From assembly GCA_964036295.1 (NCBI GenBank), contig OZ038472.1, positions 6,346,001 through 6,410,000 on the forward strand: a stretch of DNA of 64,000 bases, given 5' to 3'. Of this stretch, positions 45,970 to 57,107 are shown piece after piece (the stretch's first letter is position 1; each line of letters opens with the position of its first letter). The notes below the pieces were generated by a model. That model was not told the origin of the DNA. It was given only the letters and a program-made list of their open reading frames with translations, and did no database searches. Source of the stretch: Plumapathes pennacea. Lineage: Eukaryota; Cnidaria; Anthozoa; Antipatharia; Myriopathidae. The translations under genes were made by a program, and so were the position numbers.

Positions 45970-47149
45970 GTTCCAAATGAGGGGGTCTCCACACTTACAT
46001 GCACTGATATGGACTTCAGATTGTCCGAAACTAACACATGACAGCAAAGAGGAATATATAGAATATCTAGACAAGCATGTACAAGGTTGCCTTCCAAACA
46101 AAGAGAATGATCCCGACTTGTATGAATTAGTTAAAACTTATCAAAAACATACTCACTCTAAAACATGTAGAAAATATAGAAACATTCCATGCAGATTTAA
46201 TTTTGGTCAGTTTTTCACAGAAAAAACAGTTGTAGCAGAACCTTTGTCAGATGACCTTAGTGATTAGTTGCAAAAGCTGAAGTCCTCTCTAAGCAAAGTG
46301 CAATTCTAACTTCTGTCAAAAAGAAAATTAACGAGGTCTTGGACCCAAGTAAATCTGATTATGATCCTAACCTTACTCAAAAACAAGTTTTGAACTTAGC
46401 AGGTATCTCTCAAAAAGATTATGAGTGGGCATTATCAATTTCTACTGATTCTTATCATGAGTTGCATCTCAAAAGACCAGTGGACAGTTGCTTCATTAAC
46501 AATTATTTTGTAGCAGGAGTAAAGGGTTTTGCAGCAAATGTTGACTTACAACCTGTTTTTAACCACTACAAGTGCTTAACATATGTTTGTTCCTATTTTT
46601 CAAAAGATGAAACTGAATGTTCACAGGCCATCACAAATGCAGCAAAAGAAGCAAGGAATTCAAATTTGACTGTTAAAGAAAGCTTGAGAAAAATAGGTGC
46701 TGCTTTTCTGTCTACTAGAGAAGTTAGTTCACAAGAATGTGTCTACATGATGCATGCCTGAACTTTGGTTGAGAAAAACATTTCCTGCAACAATTTTTGT
46801 TAGCACAAACTTACCAGAAAACAGATTGCATGTAGCAAAAAGCCAAGATGAGCTTGATGCATTAGATGAAGACAGTACAGATATTTTTAAATCTAATATC
46901 ATTGAACGTTACACCTATCGGCCAAAAACAATTATTGCTGTTGATCGACCATGTTTAGCTGGATTGAGTTTGCAGCACATTACTACAAAGATTATTACAG
47001 TGAACGTAATGAAACAAATGATGCTCAGCCGGATGTCCTAACTGATGATGTCATTGAATCACAGCACACACAGTCTTCTATTGATAGCACAGACTTTCAG
47101 CTACTTCCTAATAAAATAAGACTGCTAATTACCAATGAAGTTATGAAAT
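45955..47149 (+). pseudogene. Helentron-like element: HUH replication initiator domain
   Basis: The rolling-circle HUH motif appears as RGSPHLHALIW, with the two His codons at 45990 and 45996. The two-tyrosine motif Y-V-C-S-Y-F-S-K has Tyr codons at 46582 and 46594. Catalytic residues therefore survive, but the frame shifts near 46262, 46755 and 46950. The region ends where a foldback element enters at 47150. Confidence 0.82.
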
Positions 47150-48822
47150 GGGTGTCTCGAAAACAAAGACCTAAGACCTAAGACCTAAGACCTCGAAAAC
47201 GAAGACCTCGAAAACGAAGACCTCGAAAACAAAGACCTCGAAAAATTATGCTCAGCGAAACACTCGATTCGCCTCGGAATTGTTTTTACCGGAAGCTGGT
47301 TGTGTGACACTTCAAACAATGCGGTATTTTTAGACGGTGTGACACTTCAAACAATGCAGTATTTTTAGACGTTTGGCAATGATTCCAAAGGGTCTTAGTT
47401 TTCGAGCTCGAAAATATGCTCAGCGATTACGGATAATTACGGACCTCTATTTGTTCTTCAAAATGTACAATATCTTCAAATACAGATAATAGAATTATTG
47501 TCCATTAATGTAACGCAGACAACACACTGCGTCTTGCTTATCATGGCCAGAAATAGCGGACATGCATGCGCATTAGGGGCTGCAATTTATTTGGCTTTCA
47601 GTGTAAACTAAACAATCATACCTTTGAACTAGAGACTAAATAGCAAGCTGTTCAACCGGATTCTCTTATAATACAAGGATACCGAAAATATTGACACAAA
47701 ATCAGTAGCTGTCCATATGTACTTCTTGCGTTTTTCCAATGTAACGATGCAAGCCACGTCTAAAAGACAACAGTATGGCAGACAAGCTGAAAACGGCATA
47801 CTGGATGAGAGTAGCTGACCGTTTTGCCTCGAAGTTGTTGAAATATCGAAGCTGTTCAATCGTTCTTACTTCGAGAAAGGTCATTCTTCTGAACAAACTT
47901 ATTGGTAACCCTCAGCACTTTGTACCTCTTGCGTTTTTGGATTATAAAGATGTGTTTTGTTGAATTTAGCCGCACAATCACTCGATACGCACGCTTAGTG
48001 AAGGAAGGTTCGATGCTACTTGCGATCGGTTCTAGCTCCCTCTGATCAGCCCCGGCGATCGACCAAGTTGTTCAAAACAAACTGTGTAGCCTTGTGAGTA
48101 AACCATCCTGCAAAGTGAGTTCAGGATTTGTTTTGGGAATTTAATGGAGCTTTGAAAGAGATGTCGCGAATCGTGGCGCATAAATACGGTTGTTCAAGAA
48201 CGGACAAGGAAACTCTGTCCAGCAAAGCAGGAACTGTTTTAATACCACTCAATTGCAAGACTTGTTCATCCTTTCTTCTAACTTCAGCATAGAATTTGCA
48301 ATTAAACTACAGCACCAAGTTTTACAAAACTGACCGTGCGTGTCACCAGTCGCCATTTTTAAAACATTTCAGCTTTTCCATTCGCGGCATGCTGTTTCCA
48401 ATAATCACTACGATCTCGGAACAGTTTTTCAGCAATCACAGTGATCGTAGCAATCCAGCGGTCTCTGAACACTTTTCTGAGCGATCGCAGTGATTGATCG
48501 CAATCCGGCATACTTCAGCTAATTGAACGTTTGGTAAACAAACTGCTGCCCGCGATTTTGGGCGGGAAAAGCTGCCGCGGACGCACATTGTGGCGGGAAA
48601 TACCCGGCCCCCCCCTCCCCCCCTCCCATTTTGTTGTCACACAACAGCTTCCGATAAAAGCAATTCCGAGGCGAATCAAGCGTTTCGCTGAGCATATTTT
48701 CGGGGGTCTTCGTTTTCGAGGTCTTTGTTTTCGAGGTCTTTGTTTTCGAGGTCTTCGTTTTCGAGGTCTTCGTTTTCGAGGTCTTAGGTCTTAGGTCTTA
48801 GGTCTTTATTTTCGAGACACCC
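47150..48822. mobile_element. 1,673-bp foldback Mutator-like element inserted in the Helentron
   Basis: The ends GGGTGTCTCGAAAA / TTTTCGAGACACCC are exact inverted repeats. They are followed inward by tandem 7-bp (AGACCTA) and about 15-bp (GACCTCGAAAACGAA) units on both arms, and then by a paired unique block (CAGCGAAACxCTxGATTCGC). Arms total about 160-190 bases. The element is flanked by a perfect 10-bp direct repeat GTTATGAAAT (47140-47149 and 48823-48832). No transposase frame exists inside; a 62-codon frame at 47775-47963 might be captured host sequence. TSD length and long complex arms point to MULEs. Confidence 0.85.
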
Positions 48823-48832
48823 GTTATGAAAT

Positions 48833-50397
48833 GCAGAAAGTCAAGGCTGTTATACGGTTTCATACTCCAAGCAAAAGAAAGGAACCTGAAAAATATTTCC
48901 ATCATCTACTTATGCTCTATTTTCCATGGCGAGAAGAAGGTGACCTGCTTGGCACAGATCAAACATACATGTCAAAGTTTTATGAGCCTGATGTGCAACC
49001 CATTGTTGAGCACAATCGAGAATTATTTCAACCTGATGCTGAAGCTGTAGAAGAGGCTTTAGAATTCTTAAGAAATAACCCAGGAGCTATACCTCACTCA
49101 TATGACCCTATAAATGATCAAGAAAATGAAGATATCCAGTGTGAACCAGAAGACAATTAACAATTCAATGCCATATGAGCAATCACCTGATGATCTTGCT
49201 CCAAATTCTGATCAGCCTCAGCAACCATCTTCAGGACTTATAGTTCATAACCAGCCTTCAGATGTATCTGATGACTTGCTCCGTGAATCTGTTCGATCCT
49301 TGAACAACAAGCAACGCTATGCATACAATATTCTTCTTGCTTGGTGCAGAACTAAAATGAAGAATTTTAATAGCTTGAAACCAGAGAAAGTAGAACCAAT
49401 ATATCTGTTCATAACAGGAGGTGCTGGTGCAGGAAAAAGCCACTTAATAAAAACCATTTACCATACTGCAGTGAAAACTTTCAAACATGCTCCTTTAAAT
49501 CCAGAGCTACCCACAGTCCTATTAATGGCCCCCACTGGTGTTGCAGCTATAAACATCAATGGCACTACAATTAACACTGCCTTACCAATCCCTAAAGAAA
49601 CAGGGGATAATGTACCTCCACTGTCAGACCAAAAGAAAACACAACTGCGAATGTCATTATCTGAACTCAAGCTGATAATTATAGATGAGATTTCAATGGT
49701 TTCAAACAGTGCATTACTCCATGTACACCAAAGACTACAGCAAATTTTTGTCACTCCAAACTCTCGGTTGTTTGCTGGCATAAGCATCATTGCTGTCGGA
49801 GATTTGTACCAGCTCCCACCAATACGTAGGAAACCTGTTTTTTCATGTTTCAAAAATGATGCCTACAATTTATGTCATCCATGGGAAGCTTTCAAAATGA
49901 TAGAGCTCACAGAAATAATGAGACAAAAAGATGACCACAAATTCGCTGAGCTTTTGAACAGAATCAGGACAGCATCACAAACTGAAGATGACATCAGATG
50001 TATTCAGACCACGTCCATAACCCCTTCAGATGAAAATTATCCATCAAATGCACTCCATATATGGGCTGAAAATAATCCTGTTAATGTGTACAACAACCAA
50101 CGTTTGCAACAGATATCCTCACCACTTTTTGTACTTAGAGCAATTGATCAGTATCCACAGAATGTCACAAGACAAGACATTGAAAGAGTTCTTTCTAAAG
50201 GACGCTCTGAAACAGGTGGACTTGATTCTGAAATATTTATAAAAGAAAGTGCCAGAGTCATGCTTACAACAAACATTGATATTGCAGACAGACTTATAAA
50301 TGGACAAATGGGCACTGTTGTTCACATTGCTACCGATCAAAACACCCACAAACCAACTATTGTCTATATAAAATTTGATGACCATAAATGCTGGTAA
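48833..50397 (+). pseudogene. Helentron-like element: PIF1-type helicase, N-terminal part
   Basis: After the foldback insertion coding resumes (48831-49160), shifts frame near 49150 and continues to a stop at 50395. It carries Walker A GGAGAGKSHL (about 49417), APTGVAA, Walker B IIDEISM (about 49677) and GDLYQLPP, the standard order of PIF1/RecD2 helicases. Its role in Helitrons is strand unwinding during rolling-circle transposition. Confidence 0.86.
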
Positions 50398-51147
50398 CAC
50401 GCTAATCAACAAATCGACAATCCCTTTGATCCGACAAAAAAAAGTTGTCCCTATTATACCAGTCCTAGCTAAAATTAAAATAAGGTCAAACAAGGCTTCA
50501 TCACCAGAAATACAAAGAGTACAGTTTCCACTAACACTAGCATGGGCATGTACTGTGTTCACAAGGTCCAAGGATTAACACTCAATGATGTTGTAATCAG
50601 TTTTAAATTAGAAAGACAAAGATCTTTCAATTACGGACAAATCTATGTGGCTCTTAGCCGTGCAACATCTTTTAAAGGCTTACACATCATTGGAAACATT
50701 GAAACCGAACAGATACGAGCAGATCCAAGAGTACATGAAGAATATCAACGACTAAGAACACTTCTACCTTTACGAATGGAACCAACACAAGATTTACTAA
50801 ATGCATCTGGCAACAATGAACTATCTCTATGTCTATCTCTATTAAATATCAGATCTCTAAGAAAACACAGCATTGACCTTAACTTTGACCGCACCATTTT
50901 CAATTCCGATATGTCCTTCTACTGACAGAAACTCATCTGCAACCACATGATTTGGACACTGAAATTAGAGATAACCTTCATCCTTTTCAACTGTACAGAC
51001 AAAACAAATCCTGATAAATATTCCAGTTTAGCTGTCTGTTCTAGAAACAGTGTTGAAACAAGCGAGCATCACTACTTTCATTCCCTGAATGCACTTAAAT
51101 TGGTCATCACGTCTAGTAATTGTACAAAAAACAAAATATCATTAATT
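50390..51147 (+). pseudogene. Helentron-like element: helicase end and start of endonuclease domain
   Basis: Three overlapping frames (to 50578, 50542-50925, and from about 50920) carry the last helicase motifs, HKVQGLTL and YVALSRATS, then a stretch beginning LNIRSLRKH that resembles the start of AP-endonuclease-like domains. The order helicase then endonuclease is characteristic of Helentrons. Frameshifts fall near 50390, 50550 and 50920. The stretch ends at an inserted R1 repeat. Confidence 0.75.
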
Positions 51148-52918
51148 GCTCGCGGGGGCCTGGGGGCCACGAGAGCTTAAAAATGGGAATTTTTATTTAT
51201 TTATTTTTCCTTTTTGTGGGTCGAGAATCAGCACACGGTGATTGGTTCATATTATCACGTGCTGGGCGATGACGTAATTGACTTCGCTAAACAACTCGAG
51301 ATGTGGCCAGTGAATTGCTCGTTACTTGTGTGTAAAAGTTAACTGCATCCCATCCAAACTCAACACCATTTGGCTCTGTGGAATATGCACGGATAAACTG
51401 GATTTTCGGGAACGATTTTGGCTCGCGTTCACCGCGGAAGCTTTGAGAATAGCCGTAAACAAATATTTGATGGTACCGCTGTCGCCGATAAATATTTAGT
51501 CCCGACGAAACTTTCTGTGGCGACACGAAATACTTTTGGGAAGATAACAGGGCGAAAGCAGAAACCAAAGCTACGGTGAGCTTTAGCCGTAAAACAATGA
51601 CGCTTTATGCTTTACTCTGTACATGACATCTGTTGCCTCATAAAATTCTTCTGCGTATCGTACATTGCCTGTTGAAGTGTTTCTTTCATTCGATCATGTA
51701 GCCTTTAATGTTTCGCAATGGTCAGTGAATACCAGAAATGAAAAATACACCGAAAAAATTCTGAGGATTGAGTTTGCAGTCACAAATGGACTGAACACAC
51801 TGTGAACAAAAGCGCAATAATATTGTAAACATCTCTCGTGTGACATTCCTCGCTGTCGATTTTATATTTGTTACAGAGCACGAATACTCGAAAGCCTGAT
51901 AGAAAGAAACGTATTGAGTTAATAAAAGAAAACACATAAGTAGTGAAGCGAAAAAGTAAACTGCATCCATTCAAATTCAACGCCATTTGGCTCTGTGGAA
52001 TGCGCACGGATAAACTGGATTTTAGGAAAAGATTTTGGCTCGCGTTCACCGCACAAGCTTTGAGAATAGCCGTAAACAAATGTTTGATGGTACTTCTGGG
52101 GTATTGCAAATATCTCTGTCGCCGATAAGTATTTAGTCCCGACGAAACTTTCTGTGGCGACACGAAATACTTTTGGGAAGATAACAGGGCGAAAACAGAA
52201 ACCAAAGCTACGGTGAGCTTTAGCCGTAAAACAATGACGCTTTATGCTTTACTCTGTACATGACATCTGTTGCCTCGTAAAATTCTTCTGCGTATCGTAC
52301 ATTGCCTGTTGAAGTGTTTCTTTCATTCGATCATGTAGTCTTTGTTTCGCAATGTTCATTAAATACCAGAATTGAATAATACACCGAAATAATTCTGAGG
52401 ATTGAGTTTGCAGTCACAAATGGACTGAACACACTGTGAACAAAAGCGCAATAATATTGTAAACATCTCTCGTGTGACATTCCTCGCTTTCAATTTTATA
52501 TTTGTTACAGAGCACGAATACTCGAAAGCCTGATAGAAGAAACGTATTGAGTTAACAAAAGAAAACACATAAGTAGTGAAGCGAAGGCTGGATTAATCGT
52601 GGCCTCTGATTAGAAATATGAGTCAAGGTCAAACTGTCATAATCGATTGTGCATAAAAAGATATGTCACGCATTCTCAAGATGCAGGGTCGCTCAACCTT
52701 TAAGAAGCAAGTGTATGAGTGTTGTAATAATAATTTTTAGTTTAATCAAGGTGTCAAAAGAGCAAGGTGTCAAAAGCCAAGTTCTCTATACTGTGTGATA
52801 TTTTTATGGTGAGAAATTGGAAGTCTCTCTTGGGAGTTCCGCTCTTGTCCCCTACTTTCCATTTTATATTCTGGTCTCGACCCAACTCACGCCGCGAGCT
52901 CACTGGCAAGGCCAGTCT
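51148..52918 (+). repeat. Dispersed repeat R1, long copy with internal ~620-bp duplication
   Basis: This non-coding insert splits the endonuclease domain of the Helentron. It begins GCTCGCGGGGGCC...CCACGAGAGCTT and ends near CTCACTGGCAAGGCC. A block of about 620 bases (about 51341-51957) is repeated directly as 51957-52590 with a few per cent divergence. Other copies or fragments lie at 29945-30275, 32680-33933, 34755-34880, 39905-40075 and 61640-62000. Its superfamily is unknown. Confidence 0.75.
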
Positions 52919-53243
52919 AGTTCTCCTTTATCGAAAACATGGAACAAATATACAGCAATATATAAATAGCATTGAAAGTATTCTTAATCAACATCCTGTT
53001 GATATAATTCTAGGAGATTTTAACATTAACTACTTGAATGACACTGAAAATAGACCATTGAAAATTTTAATGAATTCTCTAAACTATGAACAAATTGTAC
53101 AAAGTCCTACATTTGTTTCTGCTGGAAGTTTGCTAGACCATGTTTACGTAAATCCAACAATGTTCAATATTGTCCAGAATTCCATAACGAGTGTTTACTA
53201 TTCTGATCACGATGCTGTTACAATAACTGTAAAGCTAGCATAA
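52919..53243 (+). pseudogene. Helentron-like element: AP-endonuclease-like C terminus
   Basis: This is the continuation of the split endonuclease domain. It contains ILGDFNINYL, the metal-binding and catalytic D-x-N type motif of the exonuclease-endonuclease-phosphatase fold, and SDHDAV, the terminal catalytic Asp-His pair, followed by a TAA stop at 53241. LINE endonucleases share these motifs, but no reverse transcriptase follows, and the position after a PIF1 helicase fits a Helentron. Confidence 0.8.
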
Positions 53244-53651
53244 CATCAGCTGCTATATGCATCCCTACACTGTACATTTTCTAAACAACAGATATACGTA
53301 CATCAAGGAGTTCATTTAGGAAATCATTGAAATAAATATATTATAATATTATGATAATTTTGTACAGTGTACACAACACTGCTCAGAGAAGTTACATTTG
53401 TGGACAGTTTATGTTTATGGACACAACTGGATAAACATCGCATGTTCAGCGGATCCTACTTGCTAGCACCAATTGGTGCCAGCTTCCCACACTGACTTCC
53501 TGACAAAGGTAAGTCACCTTCATTTTTAGGATAGTGGGGTGGGTATAGTATACAAACATTTCATTCAACTACATTAATGAATCGATCACTCTCTCCGCAG
53601 ACCCTCTATTACTTGATGACTGACTCAAACTACAATAACATTGCCACTGTG
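53244..53651. other. Probable 3' non-coding part of the Helentron locus
   Basis: There is no coding frame. It is contiguous in origin with 59735 onwards, because the BEL/Pao element has split it at a GGATC site. Confidence 0.4.
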
Positions 53652-53656
53652 GGATC

Positions 53657-53934
53657 TGTCGCAGAAATCTTACTTCGACTTCCGCTCCGCCGGTTCAACA
53701 CGTACACTCGAGGACTGTATCTTTCACGTTCTAATCACTTTACTTCTTTTCTCCGTCTTACACAATCTTCCTTTTTCTCAATCTGTTACACAATCTCCTC
53801 GTGTTTGTCACGAGGCCTCGGTTTTCAGTAATGAGTTTACAATCAATTATTGGTAGTGTAATATTAAACTTAACATGCACAGAATCTTAATTACTTAATT
53901 AACTAGACAATAAACATTGACACAAAATACAACA
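53657..53934 (-). repeat. 3' LTR of the BEL/Pao element
   Basis: 278 bp, identical to the 5' LTR except for one base at 53878. Confidence 0.93.
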
Positions 53935-53947
53935 CTCTCCCCCCCTT
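53935..53947 (-). promoter_or_regulatory. Polypurine tract
   Basis: The minus strand reads AAGGGGGGGAGAG directly before the 3' LTR, the expected primer for plus-strand synthesis. Confidence 0.85.
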
Positions 53948-53954
53948 GACTCAC

Positions 53955-56900
53955 TTAGGAGTCAAGCATTGCTCCGATCGCGATCCTATCCCTTGCAGAT
54001 ACTGCTGCAGCACGCTTATGTTGCTCTCTAAACTCTACGTTGGGCCTCTCAATTTGTGGTACGGGCACCACCAGCTCTGGGCCCTCACTCACAGCCCTTA
54101 CTTCAATAGGGTGTAACTTCTGTACGGGTCTAGACAGACGCCCTACTTTACCCCCCTTTGCTACCCTCACTACTGCACCCCTGACCACATCATCTCTTCC
54201 ACGCACCAAACTCTCGACAACTCCCATCGTCCACTTGTTTCTCTTCAAACCTTCTTCCGCCACAACTACCACGTCACCCAACTCCACCGCCCTTCGCACG
54301 CTGCCACTCTTGCTGTCGTGGTGCTCTCGCAGGTCTGCCAAGTATTCCCGTCGCCATCTACTCCAGAAATGGGCAAGCTTCACGCTGAGATACTTAAATC
54401 TGGAATTGGTATCTACCTGCCTGTCATCGGCTGGCTCTACTACCTCATCTGGCATTGATCTAATTCGCCTACCGTAGATGAGGTGTGACGGTGTCAGTGG
54501 TTCCCCGGTTGGCTCATCATACTCATAGGTCAGCGGCCTAGCATTTAACGTACCTTCTATTTCAATTAATGCTGTCAGCAACTCATCATAGGACAGTCTG
54601 GCGTCTCCCAGAGTCTTCTTTAGGCATCGCTTGACGCTTCCTACCATGCGTTCGAAGAACCCTCCCCACCATGGGGCTCTTTCTAGATTGAATCTCCAGT
54701 CCATGCGATTTTCCTCTAAATGGGCTTTCACCTCTGGATGTTGGTACAACTCTCTCAAAGCCTTCTCCGTAGCCTTGAATGTCTTACCGTTATCAGACAC
54801 AATGAGCGAAGGAGCGCCCCTCCTGGCTGCGAACCTTCTCAAACATCTCCTGAAGGTTGCTGCTGTGAGATCTCGCACTAAGTCCAGGTGTAATGCTCTA
54901 GTTACGCAGCAGGAGAACAGCGCTACATAAGCCTTTTCCATGTTACCCGGACCCTTCTTGAAATACAGCGGTCCGGCAAAATCTACTCCTACCTTAGCGA
55001 ATGGTTCAGCTTGTTTCACTCGAAACCCTGGCAGATCCGCTACTTCTGGTGCTTTGCAAGCTCTGCCCTCTTGCTTCTTACAGGTTACGCACTTACCTAA
55101 TAGCTTCTTTACGACTTGTCTGCCCTTTGGAACCCAGAATCTAGATCGCAGTTCAGCCAGTGTTGCTCGCACCCCACTATGATGTACCTTACGATGACAA
55201 TCCAAAACAATCATGTCTGTCAACCTGTGTTGTCTTGGTAGTATTACTGGTCTCGACGCTTCCACCCCTAGGTCTGAGTTGCAAAGTCTCCCCTTGCATC
55301 GTAAAAGCTCTGTCTCCTCGATCAACCCAAGTTTGCTTACCAGTTGGTTGAAGTTATCCTGTTCCTTCAACTTCGTTTGGGCTGACTTGATCCATTCCTT
55401 TTCCGCTGCACACAACTCCTCCCTGACTAGTCTTCCAGAGAACCTTGGTTGTTCCTTGTTCTTGGCTCTTGTGTTGTGTATGAACCGTCGCATCCAGGCT
55501 GTTACCTTCATGAGCTTCAGGGGGTCACTGAAACGCCCCAGCTCGAGGACCGCAGATATGTCATGCTGTTCACTCACCTGTACAGCCATGATCACCGTTG
55601 CCTTTTCTTCGGTTTCGCTTTCTTGTGTCTTGGCAATCCTTGTGACAGGCCAGCCTTCTTCAGGACCTGAGAGCCATTTTGGTCCTTCCCACCACAGCTC
55701 ACTTCTCTTCAGTTCTGCAGCCCCAACCCCTCTCGACCCCAAGTCGGCTGGGTTGTCTACTCCAGGACAATGCTTCCAATCCACCCCGGTTGTTAACCGG
55801 AGTATCTCTCTTACACGGTGCTTCACAAACTGTTTCCACTCCCCCCTGTTCTGTAGCCAATACAGAACAGTTAGACTGTCAGTCCACAGTGATGTGGTTC
55901 TTACCTGAATTTGCGATTTTAAGGCTTTCTTCACCGCCTCCACGAGTTGCGCTAAAATCCGAGCTCCCATGAGCTCCAGTCTGGGGATAGTCATTTGCTT
56001 CAGCGGTGCAACTCTCGTCTTACTTGTCAAAAGTGTAACCTTACGACCTGCCCGCGCTGTGTCGTACACAAGGTATACCACTGCGCAGTACGCCTTCTTA
56101 CTTGCGTCCGAGAATCCATGTAGGTGACAATCGGTCACCTGTCCCTGGTCATACACACATCTCGGGATTACTATCGCACCTGTGTGTCTCAGTTCTTCTA
56201 TCCACCTTTCCCACTTCCTCCTTATCTCTCCGGTCAGTTCCTGGTCCCACCCCAACTTTAGTGCACACAGTTCCTGAAGGAGTATCTTCCCGCTGATCAT
56301 TACTGGATTTACAATTCCCAGAGGGTCAAACAAACTGGCCAATTGGCTGAGTACGTTTCTTTTGGTCATCTGAAGTTCACGTGCCCTCTCATAAATGTGC
56401 TGGAATCTAAGGTGTAGGGTGTCCTCGTCTGGATCCCACGGCTGACCGAGTACCTTGTTACTTGGGCCAGCATATGCACCTGTCTCTTCCTCAAGGCCAC
56501 TCACCTCGTTCCTTACAAGGTTGCCTTCAGGCACCCCTAATGTAGCCTGTGCATAACTCACTTCCTCTACACTACTCCCTTCTTTTTCTGGTTCGCGAGC
56601 TTCACTAGCCTCGATCAAGCCCCGCAGGTGGTTGTCGTTCGTCCGCCACTTCCTTAACCTAAAGCCACCATCTGCCAATCTCTCCTTCGCCTTCACATAT
56701 AGGGCGTGGCTGGTCTCGACTGAGTCCTCACCTGTAATGAGGTCGTCCACATAAAATGACTCCACCATCTTGTCAACAAAGGCCGGGTCTACCTCTTTAT
56801 ACTGCAAAAGGTGGTGGCGCAATGTGCCATTCAGGAGAAATGGTGACGCGTTTAACCCAAATACAACACGACAGAATCTGTATACCATGATCTGTGAATT

Positions 56901-57107
56901 GATATTACGAGGGTCCTCTGGCCACAAAAATCGGAGGCTATCCCTGTCATCTTCATCCACCTCGACATTTAGAAAGGCCTTTTCTATGTCGGCAATCAAC
57001 ACAACTCTGTTCGTCCGGAACCTCAGCAGGATGTCATAGAGAAGAGGGTTGAGTGACGGCCCGACATGCAGACACTCGTTCAGTGACTTGCTGCCCTTAC
57101 CTTCCTT
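53955..57107 (-). pseudogene. BEL/Pao reverse transcriptase, RNase H, integrase
   Basis: Continuation of the polyprotein in the same phase after the TAG at 57108. The RT catalytic box is YVDDL (about 88 residues after the Met at 57002), preceded by ADIEKAF. RNase H follows, then the integrase with its H-H-C-C zinc region (HHSGVRATL...CVTCKK) and the D, D, E core residues in VGVDFAGP, VSDNGK and GGFFERMVG. The C-terminal domain (LGDVVVV...NKWTMGVV) ends at 53955, directly before the polypurine tract. All catalytic residues I can check are present. Confidence 0.92.

Noticed and set aside
52919-53243. LINE endonuclease fragment
   Set aside because: The endonuclease motifs continue a domain that starts right after the PIF1 helicase at 50.9 kb, and no reverse transcriptase follows; a Helentron explains both parts.
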